5,554 bases of DNA from Pseudomonadota bacterium (lineage in GTDB: Bacteria; Pseudomonadota; Gammaproteobacteria; Burkholderiales; Burkholderiaceae_B). Location of the stretch: NCBI GenBank assembly GCA_023437255.1, contig JAEZGR010000009.1, positions 1 through 5,554 on the forward strand. The letters run 5' to 3'. The translations under genes were made by a program, and so were the position numbers. Positions 1-5,425 of the stretch are shown here, piece after piece. The notes below the pieces were generated by a model that was given only the letters and a program-made list of their open reading frames with translations, was not told the DNA's origin and ran no database searches. The stretch's first letter is position 1; each line of letters opens with the position of its first letter.

Positions 1-1
1 T

Positions 2-424
2 ACCGGCGCTGCGGGCACCGGTTCTGCAGCCACTGGCGGCGCGGGCACGATGGCACCCGGCGCTGCTGGAACGGGCGCTGCCGCCACCGATGCCACTCGG
101 GGCGCGGCATCAGGAGCGACTGCTCAAGGTGATTCCGTTGCATCCACGGAAGCCATCACGGGCTGGAGCGCCAAGGACGACGTCATTGGCAAGAGCGTCT
201 TCAATGAGAATGACGAAAAGGTCGGCGACATCAAGGACGTGATCATTTCGTCTGACGGCCGCACCCTGTATCTGATGGTGGGTGCGGGCGGCTTCCTGGG
301 CATGGGCGAAAAGGAAGTGGCCGTACCATTCGACCGCTTCGAGCGCCGAGATAACCGTGTGCTGCTCTCCGGCTACACCAAAGAGCAGCTCAAGGCGCTT
401 CCGGAAGTTCGCAAGGAACGCTAA
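2..424 (+). CDS. PRC-barrel domain protein, 5'-truncated by the window edge
   Basis: The frame is open from base 2 to the TAA at 422-424. The only internal ATG (base 50) sits inside low-complexity sequence with no ribosome binding site, so the true start, probably with a signal peptide, most likely lies upstream of the window. About 50 visible residues rich in Ala, Gly and Thr come first. A PRC-barrel domain follows at roughly 161-373: it opens with GWSAKDDVIGKSV, continues with a VGDIKDVIISSDGR strand pair and the Gly-rich VGAGGFLGMGEKEV turn, and closes with VPFDRF. PRC-barrel proteins are small beta-barrel modules found in ribosome maturation factors, photosynthetic reaction centres and many secreted or periplasmic stress proteins of Proteobacteria. 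This one resembles the last group, with a disordered linker ahead of the barrel. Ligand and role are unknown. Domain assignment is confident; the periplasmic location is inference. A hairpin terminator follows. Confidence 0.85.
   Translation, partial: TGAAGTGSAATGGAGTMAPGAAGTGAAATDATRGAASGATAQGDSVASTEAITGWSAKDDVIGKSVFNENDEKVGDIKDVIISSDGRTLYLMVGAGGFLGMGEKEVAVPFDRFERRDNRVLLSGYTKEQLKALPEVRKER
3..75 (+). repeat. Imperfect direct repeat in the Ala/Gly/Thr-rich linker
   Basis: Bases 3-21 and 57-75 match at 16 of 19 positions, offset by 54 bases (18 codons), and encode TGAAGTG and PGAAGTG. Further degenerate copies of Gly-Ala-Gly-Thr codons lie between them. The offset is a multiple of three, so copy-number change would keep the frame. 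This looks like a coding low-complexity linker that expanded by duplication. Confidence 0.4.
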
Positions 425-456
425 GCCGTCACCCTCTGCACAAATGTAGTACCCCT

Positions 457-489
457 CGCGCTCCGTTCCTGTCTTCAGGGCGGAGCGCG
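457..489 (+). terminator. Hairpin terminator after the PRC-barrel gene
   Basis: CGCGCTCCG at 457-465 is a perfect inverted repeat of CGGAGCGCG at 481-489. The stem extends inward to 468/478 with two G-U pairs and one G-C pair, leaving a 9-base loop. A weak T-containing tract (TGTGTTT, 493-499) follows, so this is a plausible but not classical intrinsic terminator. Its 3' arm overlaps a second possible hairpin, AGGGCG (477-482) with CGCCCT (488-493). Confidence 0.55.
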
Positions 490-523
490 CCCTGTGTTTC
501 GCAACCTCGACTCCGGGTGCAGC

Positions 524-1660
524 ATGGCCACCTTATTGACATCCCCACACGATGCCGTCGTTCTGTACCCCTCCCGCCAGAACGTTCCGGAACACGAGAA
601 TCACATTCATCACGACATCGCCGCGCGACTCGCAAATCTGTTCGGTTGTGCGTTTGATGGCGTCTACGACCCGGCACGTCACGCAACGATGCGTTGTTAC
701 TTCGTTCCCACCGACACCCTGCTGACGCCATCGCTGCGCAGTCAGCTTGGAGTGCGCGACGAATTCGACCTGTACGGCGGTTATGCCGATTACGCTTTCA
801 TGCCGACCAAGGCCATTACCCATGCCCTGATCGGACCTGAGGCAGACAGACCGCCCGGCTGGTCTGACGCATTCGCGACCCAGGTACAAGGCGCCACCCT
901 TCCGGGACGCACGGTATTCACATCTGAAGATATTCTCACCGCCGCAGAGCAGCTCGGACTGGGCACACGCACGCTACGCCTGAAGCCTGTACTGGCCACT
1001 GCCGGGCGGGGCCAGCAGATCATTAACGATCGCGCATCGCTCGAGTCGGCACTCAAGCGTGTCGATACTCAGCGGCTCGCCGAATGCGGCCTTGTACTTG
1101 AAGTGCACCTTGAGAACGTGACAACCTACAGCGTCGGGCAGCTGCGGCTTCCGGGGCTCACCGCCAGCTATATCGGTACGCAACGACTCACGCACGACAA
1201 CCAGGGCACCGAGGTCTACGGGGGGTCGCGGCTGCTCTTCGCTCGCGGAGGGTATGAAACGCTGGCAACGCTGCCCATCGACCCTGCTCAACGCCGGGCA
1301 GTGGAATACGCAACGCGATATGACCAGGCTGCCGACACCTGTTACGCGGGCTTCTTTGCGTCGCGACGTAATTACGACGTCGCTGCCGGCACCGCCGACG
1401 ACGGGGAAATGCTGGTGGGTGTTCTGGAACAATCATGGCGCATTGGCGGCGCCAGTCGGGCCGAGATCGCGGCCGCTGAAGCCTTTGCCGCCGATCCCGG
1501 CTGCGCCTGCATCTGGGCTGAAACACGCGAAGTCTTCGGTGATTCCGAAATCCTGCCGGCCCATGCCATGAAGACCTACGAAGGTGACGATCCGGACCTT
1601 GGCCGCATCAGTAAATATGTCATGGTGAACGCGTATGACGACAAGCACCAACACCATTGA
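524..1660 (+). CDS. DUF3182 family protein (ATP-grasp-like)
   Basis: This 378-residue soluble protein has no signal peptide and no membrane segment. It matches my memory of the DUF3182 family: an N-terminal VVLYPSRQNVPEHE segment (residues 12-25), a YFVPTDTL motif (59-66), FMPTKAITH (92-100), and a core with LRLKPVLATAGRGQQII (151-167), VLEVHLE (191-197) and EQSWRIGGAS (302-311). The Lys in LKP, the Gly-rich GRG loop and the acidic VLEVHLE strand are arranged like the nucleotide-binding part of ATP-grasp ligases, so ATP-dependent ligation is a reasonable inference, but no substrate is known. A GTG at 494 would add ten residues and has GGAG 8 bases upstream. That GGAG lies inside the preceding terminator stem and the extra residues look unlike the family, so the ATG at 524 is preferred. 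The 3' end overlaps the next gene by 26 bases. Confidence 0.85.
   Translation: MATLLTSPHDAVVLYPSRQNVPEHENHIHHDIAARLANLFGCAFDGVYDPARHATMRCYFVPTDTLLTPSLRSQLGVRDEFDLYGGYADYAFMPTKAITHALIGPEADRPPGWSDAFATQVQGATLPGRTVFTSEDILTAAEQLGLGTRTLRLKPVLATAGRGQQIINDRASLESALKRVDTQRLAECGLVLEVHLENVTTYSVGQLRLPGLTASYIGTQRLTHDNQGTEVYGGSRLLFARGGYETLATLPIDPAQRRAVEYATRYDQAADTCYAGFFASRRNYDVAAGTADDGEMLVGVLEQSWRIGGASRAEIAAAEAFAADPGCACIWAETREVFGDSEILPAHAMKTYEGDDPDLGRISKYVMVNAYDDKHQHH
1624..1628 (+). promoter_or_regulatory. Ribosome binding site of the hydrolase gene
   Basis: GGTGA lies 6 bases before the ATG at 1635, inside the end of the DUF3182 reading frame. It supports the overlapping start rather than a later one and suggests translational coupling of the two genes. 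Confidence 0.45.
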
Positions 1661-2396
1661 AATCGAGGTTGAAAACGAGAGCATGGCGGGCACCTTTCTG
1701 GCGCCCCGCAGCAAGGTACCCGGCGTACTCTTCGTACACGGATGGGGCGGCAGCCAGGAACGCGACCTGGATCGCGCACGCGGCATCGCGGGCCTGGGCT
1801 GCGTGTGCCTCACCTTCGACCTGCGCGGTCACCTGCGCGACTCTCCCCGCCAGCAAAGCGTGACGCGCGAAGAGAACCTGCGCGATCTGATCGCCGCGTA
1901 CGACTGCCTGCACCGGCATCCGGCCATCGACACGCAGGCGATTGCCGTGGTCGGCACCAGCTACGGCGCCTATCTTTCCACCATTCTCACGACATTGCGG
2001 CCTGTACGCTGGCTTTCGCTGCGAGTGCCTTCGTTGTACCGCGACGAACAATGGGACACCCCCAAGCGCAAGCTCGATCGCGACGATCTCGCCCGCTATC
2101 GCAGCGCATTCGTACCTGCCGCACAGAATCGTGCACTCGCAGCCTGCATGCAATTCCGCGGCGACGTACTGCTGGTGGAATCCGAAAACGATCATCTGGT
2201 GCCGCGATCCACGATCATGAGCTATCGGGCCGCCTTCCAGCATGCGCATTCCCTCACGCACCGGGTGATCGATGGCGCAGACCATGGCCTGACGGACAAA
2301 GCCGCCCAACAGGCCTATACCTCGATACTGGTGAACTGGATCACCGAAATGGTGGTGGGCGCGCGGGTCGGTCGCATGCAGCAGGGGCACCCCTGA
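1635..2396 (+). CDS. Alpha/beta hydrolase (dienelactone hydrolase / S9-peptidase-like fold)
   Basis: The 253-residue cytoplasmic protein has the complete catalytic apparatus of an alpha/beta hydrolase. An oxyanion-hole segment [10 protein letters not shown] spans residues 31-40. The nucleophile elbow GTSYG puts Ser at 109, the acid is probably Asp186 in [10 protein letters not shown], and His217 sits in [16 protein letters not shown] (61-70) matches the usual FDxRGHG-type strand-turn. There is no signal peptide. The family hydrolyses esters, amides or thioesters; the substrate cannot be read from the sequence. The start at 1635 lies inside the DUF3182 gene with a usable ribosome binding site, and the resulting N-terminus (an [17 protein letters not shown] strand pair) is what the fold needs. 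The 26-base overlap suggests it processes a substrate or product of the DUF3182 protein. It ends 31 bases before the flavin oxidoreductase. Confidence 0.88.
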   Translation: MTTSTNTIEIEVENESMAGTFLAPRSKVPGVLFVHGWGGSQERDLDRARGIAGLGCVCLTFDLRGHLRDSPRQQSVTREENLRDLIAAYDCLHRHPAIDTQAIAVVGTSYGAYLSTILTTLRPVRWLSLRVPSLYRDEQWDTPKRKLDRDDLARYRSAFVPAAQNRALAACMQFRGDVLLVESENDHLVPRSTIMSYRAAFQHAHSLTHRVIDGADHGLTDKAAQQAYTSILVNWITEMVVGARVGRMQQGHP

Positions 2397-2415
2397 AGGA
2401 TTGCAGTGCCCGTTG

Positions 2416-2421
2416 TACTAT
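2416..2421 (+). promoter_or_regulatory. Possible -10 element just before the oxidoreductase gene
   Basis: TACTAT matches five of six bases of the TATAAT consensus and sits 6 bases before the ATG at 2428, so a transcript starting there would be leaderless. The matching -35 region (around 2393-2398, CTGAAG) is poor. This is a weak candidate in GC-rich sequence and may be chance. Confidence 0.18.
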
Positions 2422-2427
2422 TTCGGC

Positions 2428-3420
2428 ATGACGATACTTTCAGTCCTTGATCTGGCCCCCATCACGGAAGGCAGCGACGCCGCCGCTTCCTTCCGCCACA
2501 GCCTGGAGCTGGCCCGCCACACCGAGGCGCTCGGCTTTCATCGCTACTGGCTGGCCGAACACCACGGCATGCCCGGCATTGCCAGCGCTGCCACGTCGGT
2601 ACTCATTGGTCACATTGCGGGCGGCACCTCCACCATACGTGTGGGCGCCGGCGGCATCATGCTGCCGAACCATTCGCCGCTGGTCATTGCCGAACAATTC
2701 GGCACGCTGGAGTCGCTCTACCCCGGGCGCATCGACCTGGGCCTGGGCAGGGCTCCGGGCTCCGATCAGGTCACAGCGCGCGCCCTGCGCCGCAACCTCG
2801 ACACGGACCCAGATGCGTTCCCGCGCGATGTCGTGGAACTCATGGAATATTTTTCCGAAGATTCGCGTCTGCCGGTCACCGCCGTACCGGGCAAGGGCCT
2901 GGCACCGCAGTTCTGGATCCTGGGCTCCAGCCTGTTTGGTGCTCAGCTGGCCGCGTATCTTGGCCTGCCCTACTCCTTTGCGTCGCACTTCGCTCCACAG
3001 TTGATGATGCAGGCCATCGACATCTACCGCGCCAACTTCCAGCCGTCGGCTCACCTCGACAAACCCTATGTCATGCTCGGCTACAACGTCTTTGCGGCCG
3101 ACACCGACGAGGAGGCGCGGCTTCTTGCGTCGTCGTGGCAGCAGTCATTCGTGAGTCTGCGCAACGGTCGCCCCATACGGTTGCCGCCACCGGTACGCGA
3201 TTACACCGACACCCTGGCGCCCCACGAACGGGCCCTGCTCGACTCGGTGCTGTCGTGCGCCGCCATCGGCACGCCGGCAACAGTCACGCACATCATGCGC
3301 GATTTCCTGGCGCGCACAAAAGCAGACGAACTGATCATCACCTGCAACACCTACGATCATGCGGCCCGGCTGCGTTCCTATGAACTGGTTGCCGGTCTGC
3401 GTGAGGCACTCAAGAATTGA
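2428..3420 (+). CDS. LLM class flavin-dependent oxidoreductase, YhbW type
   Basis: The 330-residue protein belongs to the bacterial luciferase-like monooxygenase superfamily, a TIM-barrel fold that uses FMN or F420 (FMN expected in this lineage). From memory it closely follows E. coli Yhb[15 protein letters not shown] at the N-terminus, [21 protein letters not shown] (40-60, key residues W41, E44, H45, H46), [18 protein letters not shown] (78-95), [14 protein letters not shown] (100-113), [13 protein letters not shown] (164-176) and ASHFAP (185-190). Length is normal for the group and no key motif is missing. The physiological substrate of YhbW proteins is unknown. The start is ATG 2428 because homologues begin just before the SxLDLAP motif. 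In-frame TTG codons at 2401 and 2413 are possible alternatives; AAGGA at 2396-2400 would sit 12 bases before the second. It is very likely co-transcribed with the genes on both sides. Confidence 0.92.
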   Translation: MTILSVLDLAPITEGSDAAASFRHSLELARHTEALGFHRYWLAEHHGMPGIASAATSVLIGHIAGGTSTIRVGAGGIMLPNHSPLVIAEQFGTLESLYPGRIDLGLGRAPGSDQVTARALRRNLDTDPDAFPRDVVELMEYFSEDSRLPVTAVPGKGLAPQFWILGSSLFGAQLAAYLGLPYSFASHFAPQLMMQAIDIYRANFQPSAHLDKPYVMLGYNVFAADTDEEARLLASSWQQSFVSLRNGRPIRLPPPVRDYTDTLAPHERALLDSVLSCAAIGTPATVTHIMRDFLARTKADELIITCNTYDHAARLRSYELVAGLREALKN

Positions 3421-3421
3421 C

Positions 3422-4138
3422 ATGGCTGCACCCTCTACCATTGCCAAACGCATTACCGACGTTCGTGCCCGGCTCGATGCCCTTGCCGTCGAATCCGGGC
3501 GGGCACCCGGCAGTGTGACGCTTCTGCCGGTCAGCAAGACCTTTGACGACAGCGCTGTACGCGAAGCGATCGCCGCAGGCATGACCCGGTTCGGCGAAAA
3601 CAAAGCCCAGGACATTCGCGCGCGAGCTGCATCGTTTGCAGACACCCAGGCGCAGTGGGTCATGATCGGCCACCTGCAAACCAACAAGGCAAAAGAGATC
3701 GCCCGGCACGCAAGTGAGATCCAATCGCTTGACCGCCGCGAACTGGCCGAAGCGCTGGAGCGGCGCCTGGAAATTGAAGGACGCACGCTCGATGCCCTGG
3801 TTCAGGTGAAAACGTCGCACGAACCCAGCAAATTCGGGCTTGACCCGGCCGAACTGGAAGACTTTCTGCGATTTCTCGCAGAGCACACTCCGCGACTCCG
3901 GGTGCAGGGGCTCATGACCATGGCGGTGAATGAGCCCGATGCGCAGGCGGTGCGCGCCTGCTTCAGGCGCCTGCGCGAGTTGCGAGACGCCATGCGCGAA
4001 AAGAACATTCAGGGAATCAGCCTGGACCGTCTTTCGATGGGCATGAGTGGTGACTACGAATTGGCCGTTGCCGAGGGCTCGACGGAGGTCCGCATCGGGT
4101 CCGCGATCTTCGGGGATCGTAGCTATAATCCTGCTTGA
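3422..4138 (+). CDS. yggS: YggS family pyridoxal phosphate homeostasis protein
   Basis: The 238-residue protein (the family is about 230-240) is a YggS/PLPBP-type PLP-binding protein, a TIM-barrel related to the N-terminal domain of alanine racemase but without racemase activity. It keeps free PLP and amino/keto-acid balance in check in the cytoplasm. Visible hallmarks are LLPVSKT with the Schiff-base Lys at 39, FGENKAQD (57-64), WVMIGHLQTNKAK (79-91), SKFGL (136-140), VQGLMTMA (161-168), LSMGMSGDYELAV (204-216) and the phosphate-binding GSTEVRIGSAIFG (219-231). The ATG at 3422 starts 1 base after the oxidoreductase stop and gives the family N-terminus; an upstream in-frame ATG at 3359 would add 21 residues inside the previous gene and is rejected. 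Only a weak GAGG (3403-3406) lies upstream, so translation probably depends on coupling. In many Proteobacteria yggS sits beside proC or pilT; neither is here. Confidence 0.95.
   Translation: MAAPSTIAKRITDVRARLDALAVESGRAPGSVTLLPVSKTFDDSAVREAIAAGMTRFGENKAQDIRARAASFADTQAQWVMIGHLQTNKAKEIARHASEIQSLDRRELAEALERRLEIEGRTLDALVQVKTSHEPSKFGLDPAELEDFLRFLAEHTPRLRVQGLMTMAVNEPDAQAVRACFRRLRELRDAMREKNIQGISLDRLSMGMSGDYELAVAEGSTEVRIGSAIFGDRSYNPA
4124..4129 (+). promoter_or_regulatory. Perfect TATAAT hexamer at the end of yggS
   Basis: TATAAT encodes part of the YggS C-terminus (Tyr-Asn) and would place a transcription start at or just before the yggS stop codon, about 50 bases ahead of the Gate-domain gene. 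No -35 hexamer resembling TTGACA is found 16-19 bases upstream and there is no TGn extension. It is a candidate promoter on the strength of the -10 alone. Confidence 0.3.
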
Positions 4139-4186
4139 TCCGGGCTTAGCCCGCCCCGCCGCTCCACCCTCTTTTCATCAGAGTCC

Positions 4187-4537
4187 ATGCCCCCGCTTGC
4201 CGCTGTGGCCGCATCTGTCGGCCGGCTCTTTCGCGACGCTTTTTCTTCGTACCTGATCCTGATCCGGCTCATGATTCCGGCGCTGATCATCGTGAAGGCG
4301 CTCGACATGGCAGGTGGAATCCAGTTTCTGGCAGGCATTCTCGCGCCCGTCATGCAAATTGTGGGGCTGCCGGCCGAGGTCGGCATCGTGTGGGCGGCTG
4401 CCATGCTCACCAGCATCTACACGGGGCTGGCCATTTTTGCAGACATGAACGTCCAGCTGAGCGTTGCTCAGGTGAGTGTGCTGGGCACCATGATATTGGT
4501 TGCCCACTCGCTGCCGGTGGAGGGCGCTGTCGCGTAA
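4187..4537 (+). CDS. N-terminal Gate-domain half as translated up to the premature stop
   Basis: The reading frame before the TAA gives 116 residues. A short amphipathic N-terminus leads into hydrophobic segments at about residues 22-38 (YLILIRLMIPALIIVKA), 46-60, 66-86 and 92-108, ending in the Gate motif HSLPVE (107-112). It holds the first Gate domain almost complete but lacks the linker and second domain. If the stop is real, this fragment is inserted into the membrane alone or pairs with the downstream half. Upstream of ATG 4187 only AGAG is present as a poor Shine-Dalgarno match. Confidence 0.6.
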   Translation: MPPLAAVAASVGRLFRDAFSSYLILIRLMIPALIIVKALDMAGGIQFLAGILAPVMQIVGLPAEVGIVWAAAMLTSIYTGLAIFADMNVQLSVAQVSVLGTMILVAHSLPVEGAVA

Positions 4538-4546
4538 GCCACCGGC

Positions 4547-5125
4547 GTGCCCTGGCCCGCCACTGTGTTGATCCGGCTCGGTGGCGCACTGACGATCGGA
4601 TCGCTGCTGCACCTGTGGTACTCCACCACCGGCACCCTGCAGGAGCCTGCGACCATGCTGTGGCGGCCCGACGCGTCTGATCCATCGTTAGTGGCCTGGG
4701 CACTCAGCCAGCTGCGTGCGCTGGTCATGATCTTCCTGATCATCCTGGCGCTGATGGCACTGCTGCGGTTGCTCAAGGCACTGGGTATCGAACGGCTGAT
4801 GCATGCCGCACTCGCGCCGCTGCTTCGCATCATTGGCATCGGTCGCGAAGCCACCAACGTTACGATCATTGGCTTCACATTGGGCATCAGCATCGGCGCA
4901 GGCCTGCTCATTCGCGAAGCGAAAACAGGCAAACTGTCAGCGCGCGACATCTTCCTGACCATGGCCTTTCTGGGTCTGTGCCACAGCGTAATCGAAGACA
5001 CGCTGCTCATTCTGCTCATGGGTGCCGATCTTTCCGCCATTCTCTGGACGCGACTCGCGTTCGCCATTCTGGTAACCGCGCTGCTCGCCCGGCTGGGGCG
5101 TCTGATTCCGGTGGCTCAGCAATAG
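4547..5125 (+). CDS. C-terminal Gate-domain half, possible restart at GTG
   Basis: The frame resumes right after the TAA. The first possible start is GTG 4547, 9 bases past the stop and without a Shine-Dalgarno sequence at the correct distance (GGAGGG at 4519-4524 is 22 bases away), so only reinitiation by terminating ribosomes would express it. The 192 residues contain hydrophobic segments near 7-25, 55-78, 103-123, 136-158 and 162-182. They include the second Gate domain with NVTIIGFTLGISIGAGLLI (104-122) and LCHSVIEDTLL (144-154). Codon choice and family conservation are normal up to the TAG stop, so decay, if any, is recent. Confidence 0.6.
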   Translation: MPWPATVLIRLGGALTIGSLLHLWYSTTGTLQEPATMLWRPDASDPSLVAWALSQLRALVMIFLIILALMALLRLLKALGIERLMHAALAPLLRIIGIGREATNVTIIGFTLGISIGAGLLIREAKTGKLSARDIFLTMAFLGLCHSVIEDTLLILLMGADLSAILWTRLAFAILVTALLARLGRLIPVAQQ

Positions 5126-5135
5126 CAGCAGGCGC

Positions 5136-5166
5136 TTGACCTTCCCATCGCTGGAAGGCTTATGCT
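5136..5166 (+). promoter_or_regulatory. CueR/MerR-type copper promoter and operator
   Basis: A -35 box TTGACC (5136-5141) and a -10 box TATGCT (5161-5166) are separated by 19 bases, the elongated spacer typical of promoters activated by MerR-family regulators. Inside the spacer lies the dyad CCTTCC (5140-5145), 7 bases, GGAAGG (5153-5158). This has the same arms and spacing as I recall for the E. coli copA promoter bound by CueR. The predicted start of transcription is near 5173, some 27 bases before the chaperone ATG. Induction by Cu(I) through a CueR/HmrR homologue encoded elsewhere is the natural reading. Confidence 0.85.
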
Positions 5167-5190
5167 TGTATCGTTCCCATCTCATCGAAC

Positions 5191-5194
5191 GAGG
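5191..5194 (+). promoter_or_regulatory. Ribosome binding site of the copper chaperone
   Basis: GAGG lies 5 bases before the ATG at 5200, a good Shine-Dalgarno match that fixes the start of this short gene. Confidence 0.6.
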
Positions 5195-5199
5195 TCAGC

Positions 5200-5394
5200 A
5201 TGCAATTTCACATCGAGAACATGACCTGCGGCGGCTGCGTCCGCGGCGTCACCCGGGCGATTCAAAACGTCGACCCTCAGGCAGAAGTCAAGGCGGATCC
5301 ACCCACCCGTAAGGTGGAAGTGATCACCACAGCGAGCCGGGAACAGATCGAAGCGGCCCTGCGGGAGGCCGACTTCCCGCCACAGACGGCGTAA
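5200..5394 (+). CDS. CopZ-like copper chaperone (heavy-metal-associated domain)
   Basis: A 64-residue single HMA domain protein with the beta-alpha-beta-beta-alpha-beta pattern: MQFHIENMTCGGC opens with strand 1 and the metal-binding CxxC (Cys10 and Cys13), VRGVTRAIQNV is helix 1, AEVKAD and KVEVITT are the middle strands, and SREQIEAALREADF is helix 2. Such proteins carry Cu(I) in the cytoplasm and hand it to a CopA-type P1B ATPase or to the regulator. The length is typical of free-standing CopZ/Atx1 proteins, so it is not a broken ATPase domain. The CueR-type operator directly upstream strongly supports copper rather than mercury or another metal. No copA or cueR is in the window. A hairpin follows the stop codon. 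Confidence 0.92.
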   Translation: MQFHIENMTCGGCVRGVTRAIQNVDPQAEVKADPPTRKVEVITTASREQIEAALREADFPPQTA

Positions 5395-5397
5395 GAA

Positions 5398-5415
5398 GCG
5401 CCGCCCAGGCGGCGC
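5398..5415. terminator. GC-rich hairpin between convergent genes
   Basis: GCGCCGCC (5398-5405) pairs with GGCGGCGC (5408-5415), realistically a 7-bp stem with a CCAG tetraloop. It lies 3 bases after the chaperone stop and 10 bases beyond the stop of the minus-strand gene. On the minus strand it is followed by TTCTTA, the better T-tract; on the plus strand no T-run follows. It probably acts as a shared, possibly bidirectional terminator. Confidence 0.55.
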
Positions 5416-5425
5416 ATCAGAAGGC

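Larger units (their letters stand above)
4187..5125 (+). pseudogene. Nucleoside recognition (Gate) domain membrane protein, interrupted by an in-frame stop
   Basis: One continuous frame from ATG 4187 to TAG 5123-5125 would encode about 312 residues, the usual length of the proteobacterial double-Gate protein related to SpmA and SpmB. It is broken only by TAA at 4535-4537 (codon 117). Sequence on both sides of the stop fits the family without a shift: AHSLPVEGAVA before it and ATGVPWPATVLIRLGGAL after it. The two halves show pseudo-symmetry, with HSLPVE in the first Gate domain and HSVIED in the second. Gate proteins are integral inner-membrane proteins proposed to move or sense nucleosides or other small molecules; the true substrate is unknown. 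A single substitution (for example CAA to TAA) explains the break. It may be a real nonsense mutation, a sequencing error, or a functional split expressed as two chains like SpmA plus SpmB. The gene follows yggS by 48 bases, with a weak ribosome binding site. Confidence 0.72.

Noticed and set aside
1620..2390. Long minus-strand open frame (256 codons) opposite the hydrolase gene
   Set aside because: It mirrors a gene with an intact catalytic triad, shows no recognisable domain, and arises from the GC-rich third positions of the real gene.
1742..2431. Plus-strand 229-codon frame offset from the hydrolase
   Set aside because: Its product is Arg/Ala/Pro-rich out-of-frame translation typical of GC-rich shadows.
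2440..3054. Minus-strand open frame of 204 codons opposite the oxidoreductase gene
   Set aside because: The plus strand encodes a clear YhbW-type protein; the antisense product resembles no family I know and has no ribosome binding site of note.
3359..3421. Upstream ATG at 3359 as the yggS start
   Set aside because: It lies 62 bases inside the oxidoreductase gene and adds 21 residues not found in the YggS family; ATG 3422 gives the normal N-terminus and length.
4141..4153. CGGGC-TTA-GCCCG as a terminator after yggS
   Set aside because: The stem is only 5 bp and no T-tract follows closely, so it is not supported as a terminator.
4535..4537. Programmed recoding of the stop codon (selenocysteine or pyrrolysine)
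   Set aside because: The codon is TAA, not TGA or TAG, and no insertion element or conserved Cys position is seen there.
4468..5067. Minus-strand 199-codon frame spanning the Gate gene stop codon
   Set aside because: It is open across the break, but its Ser/Met/Arg-rich composition is the mirror of a membrane protein and no domain is visible.
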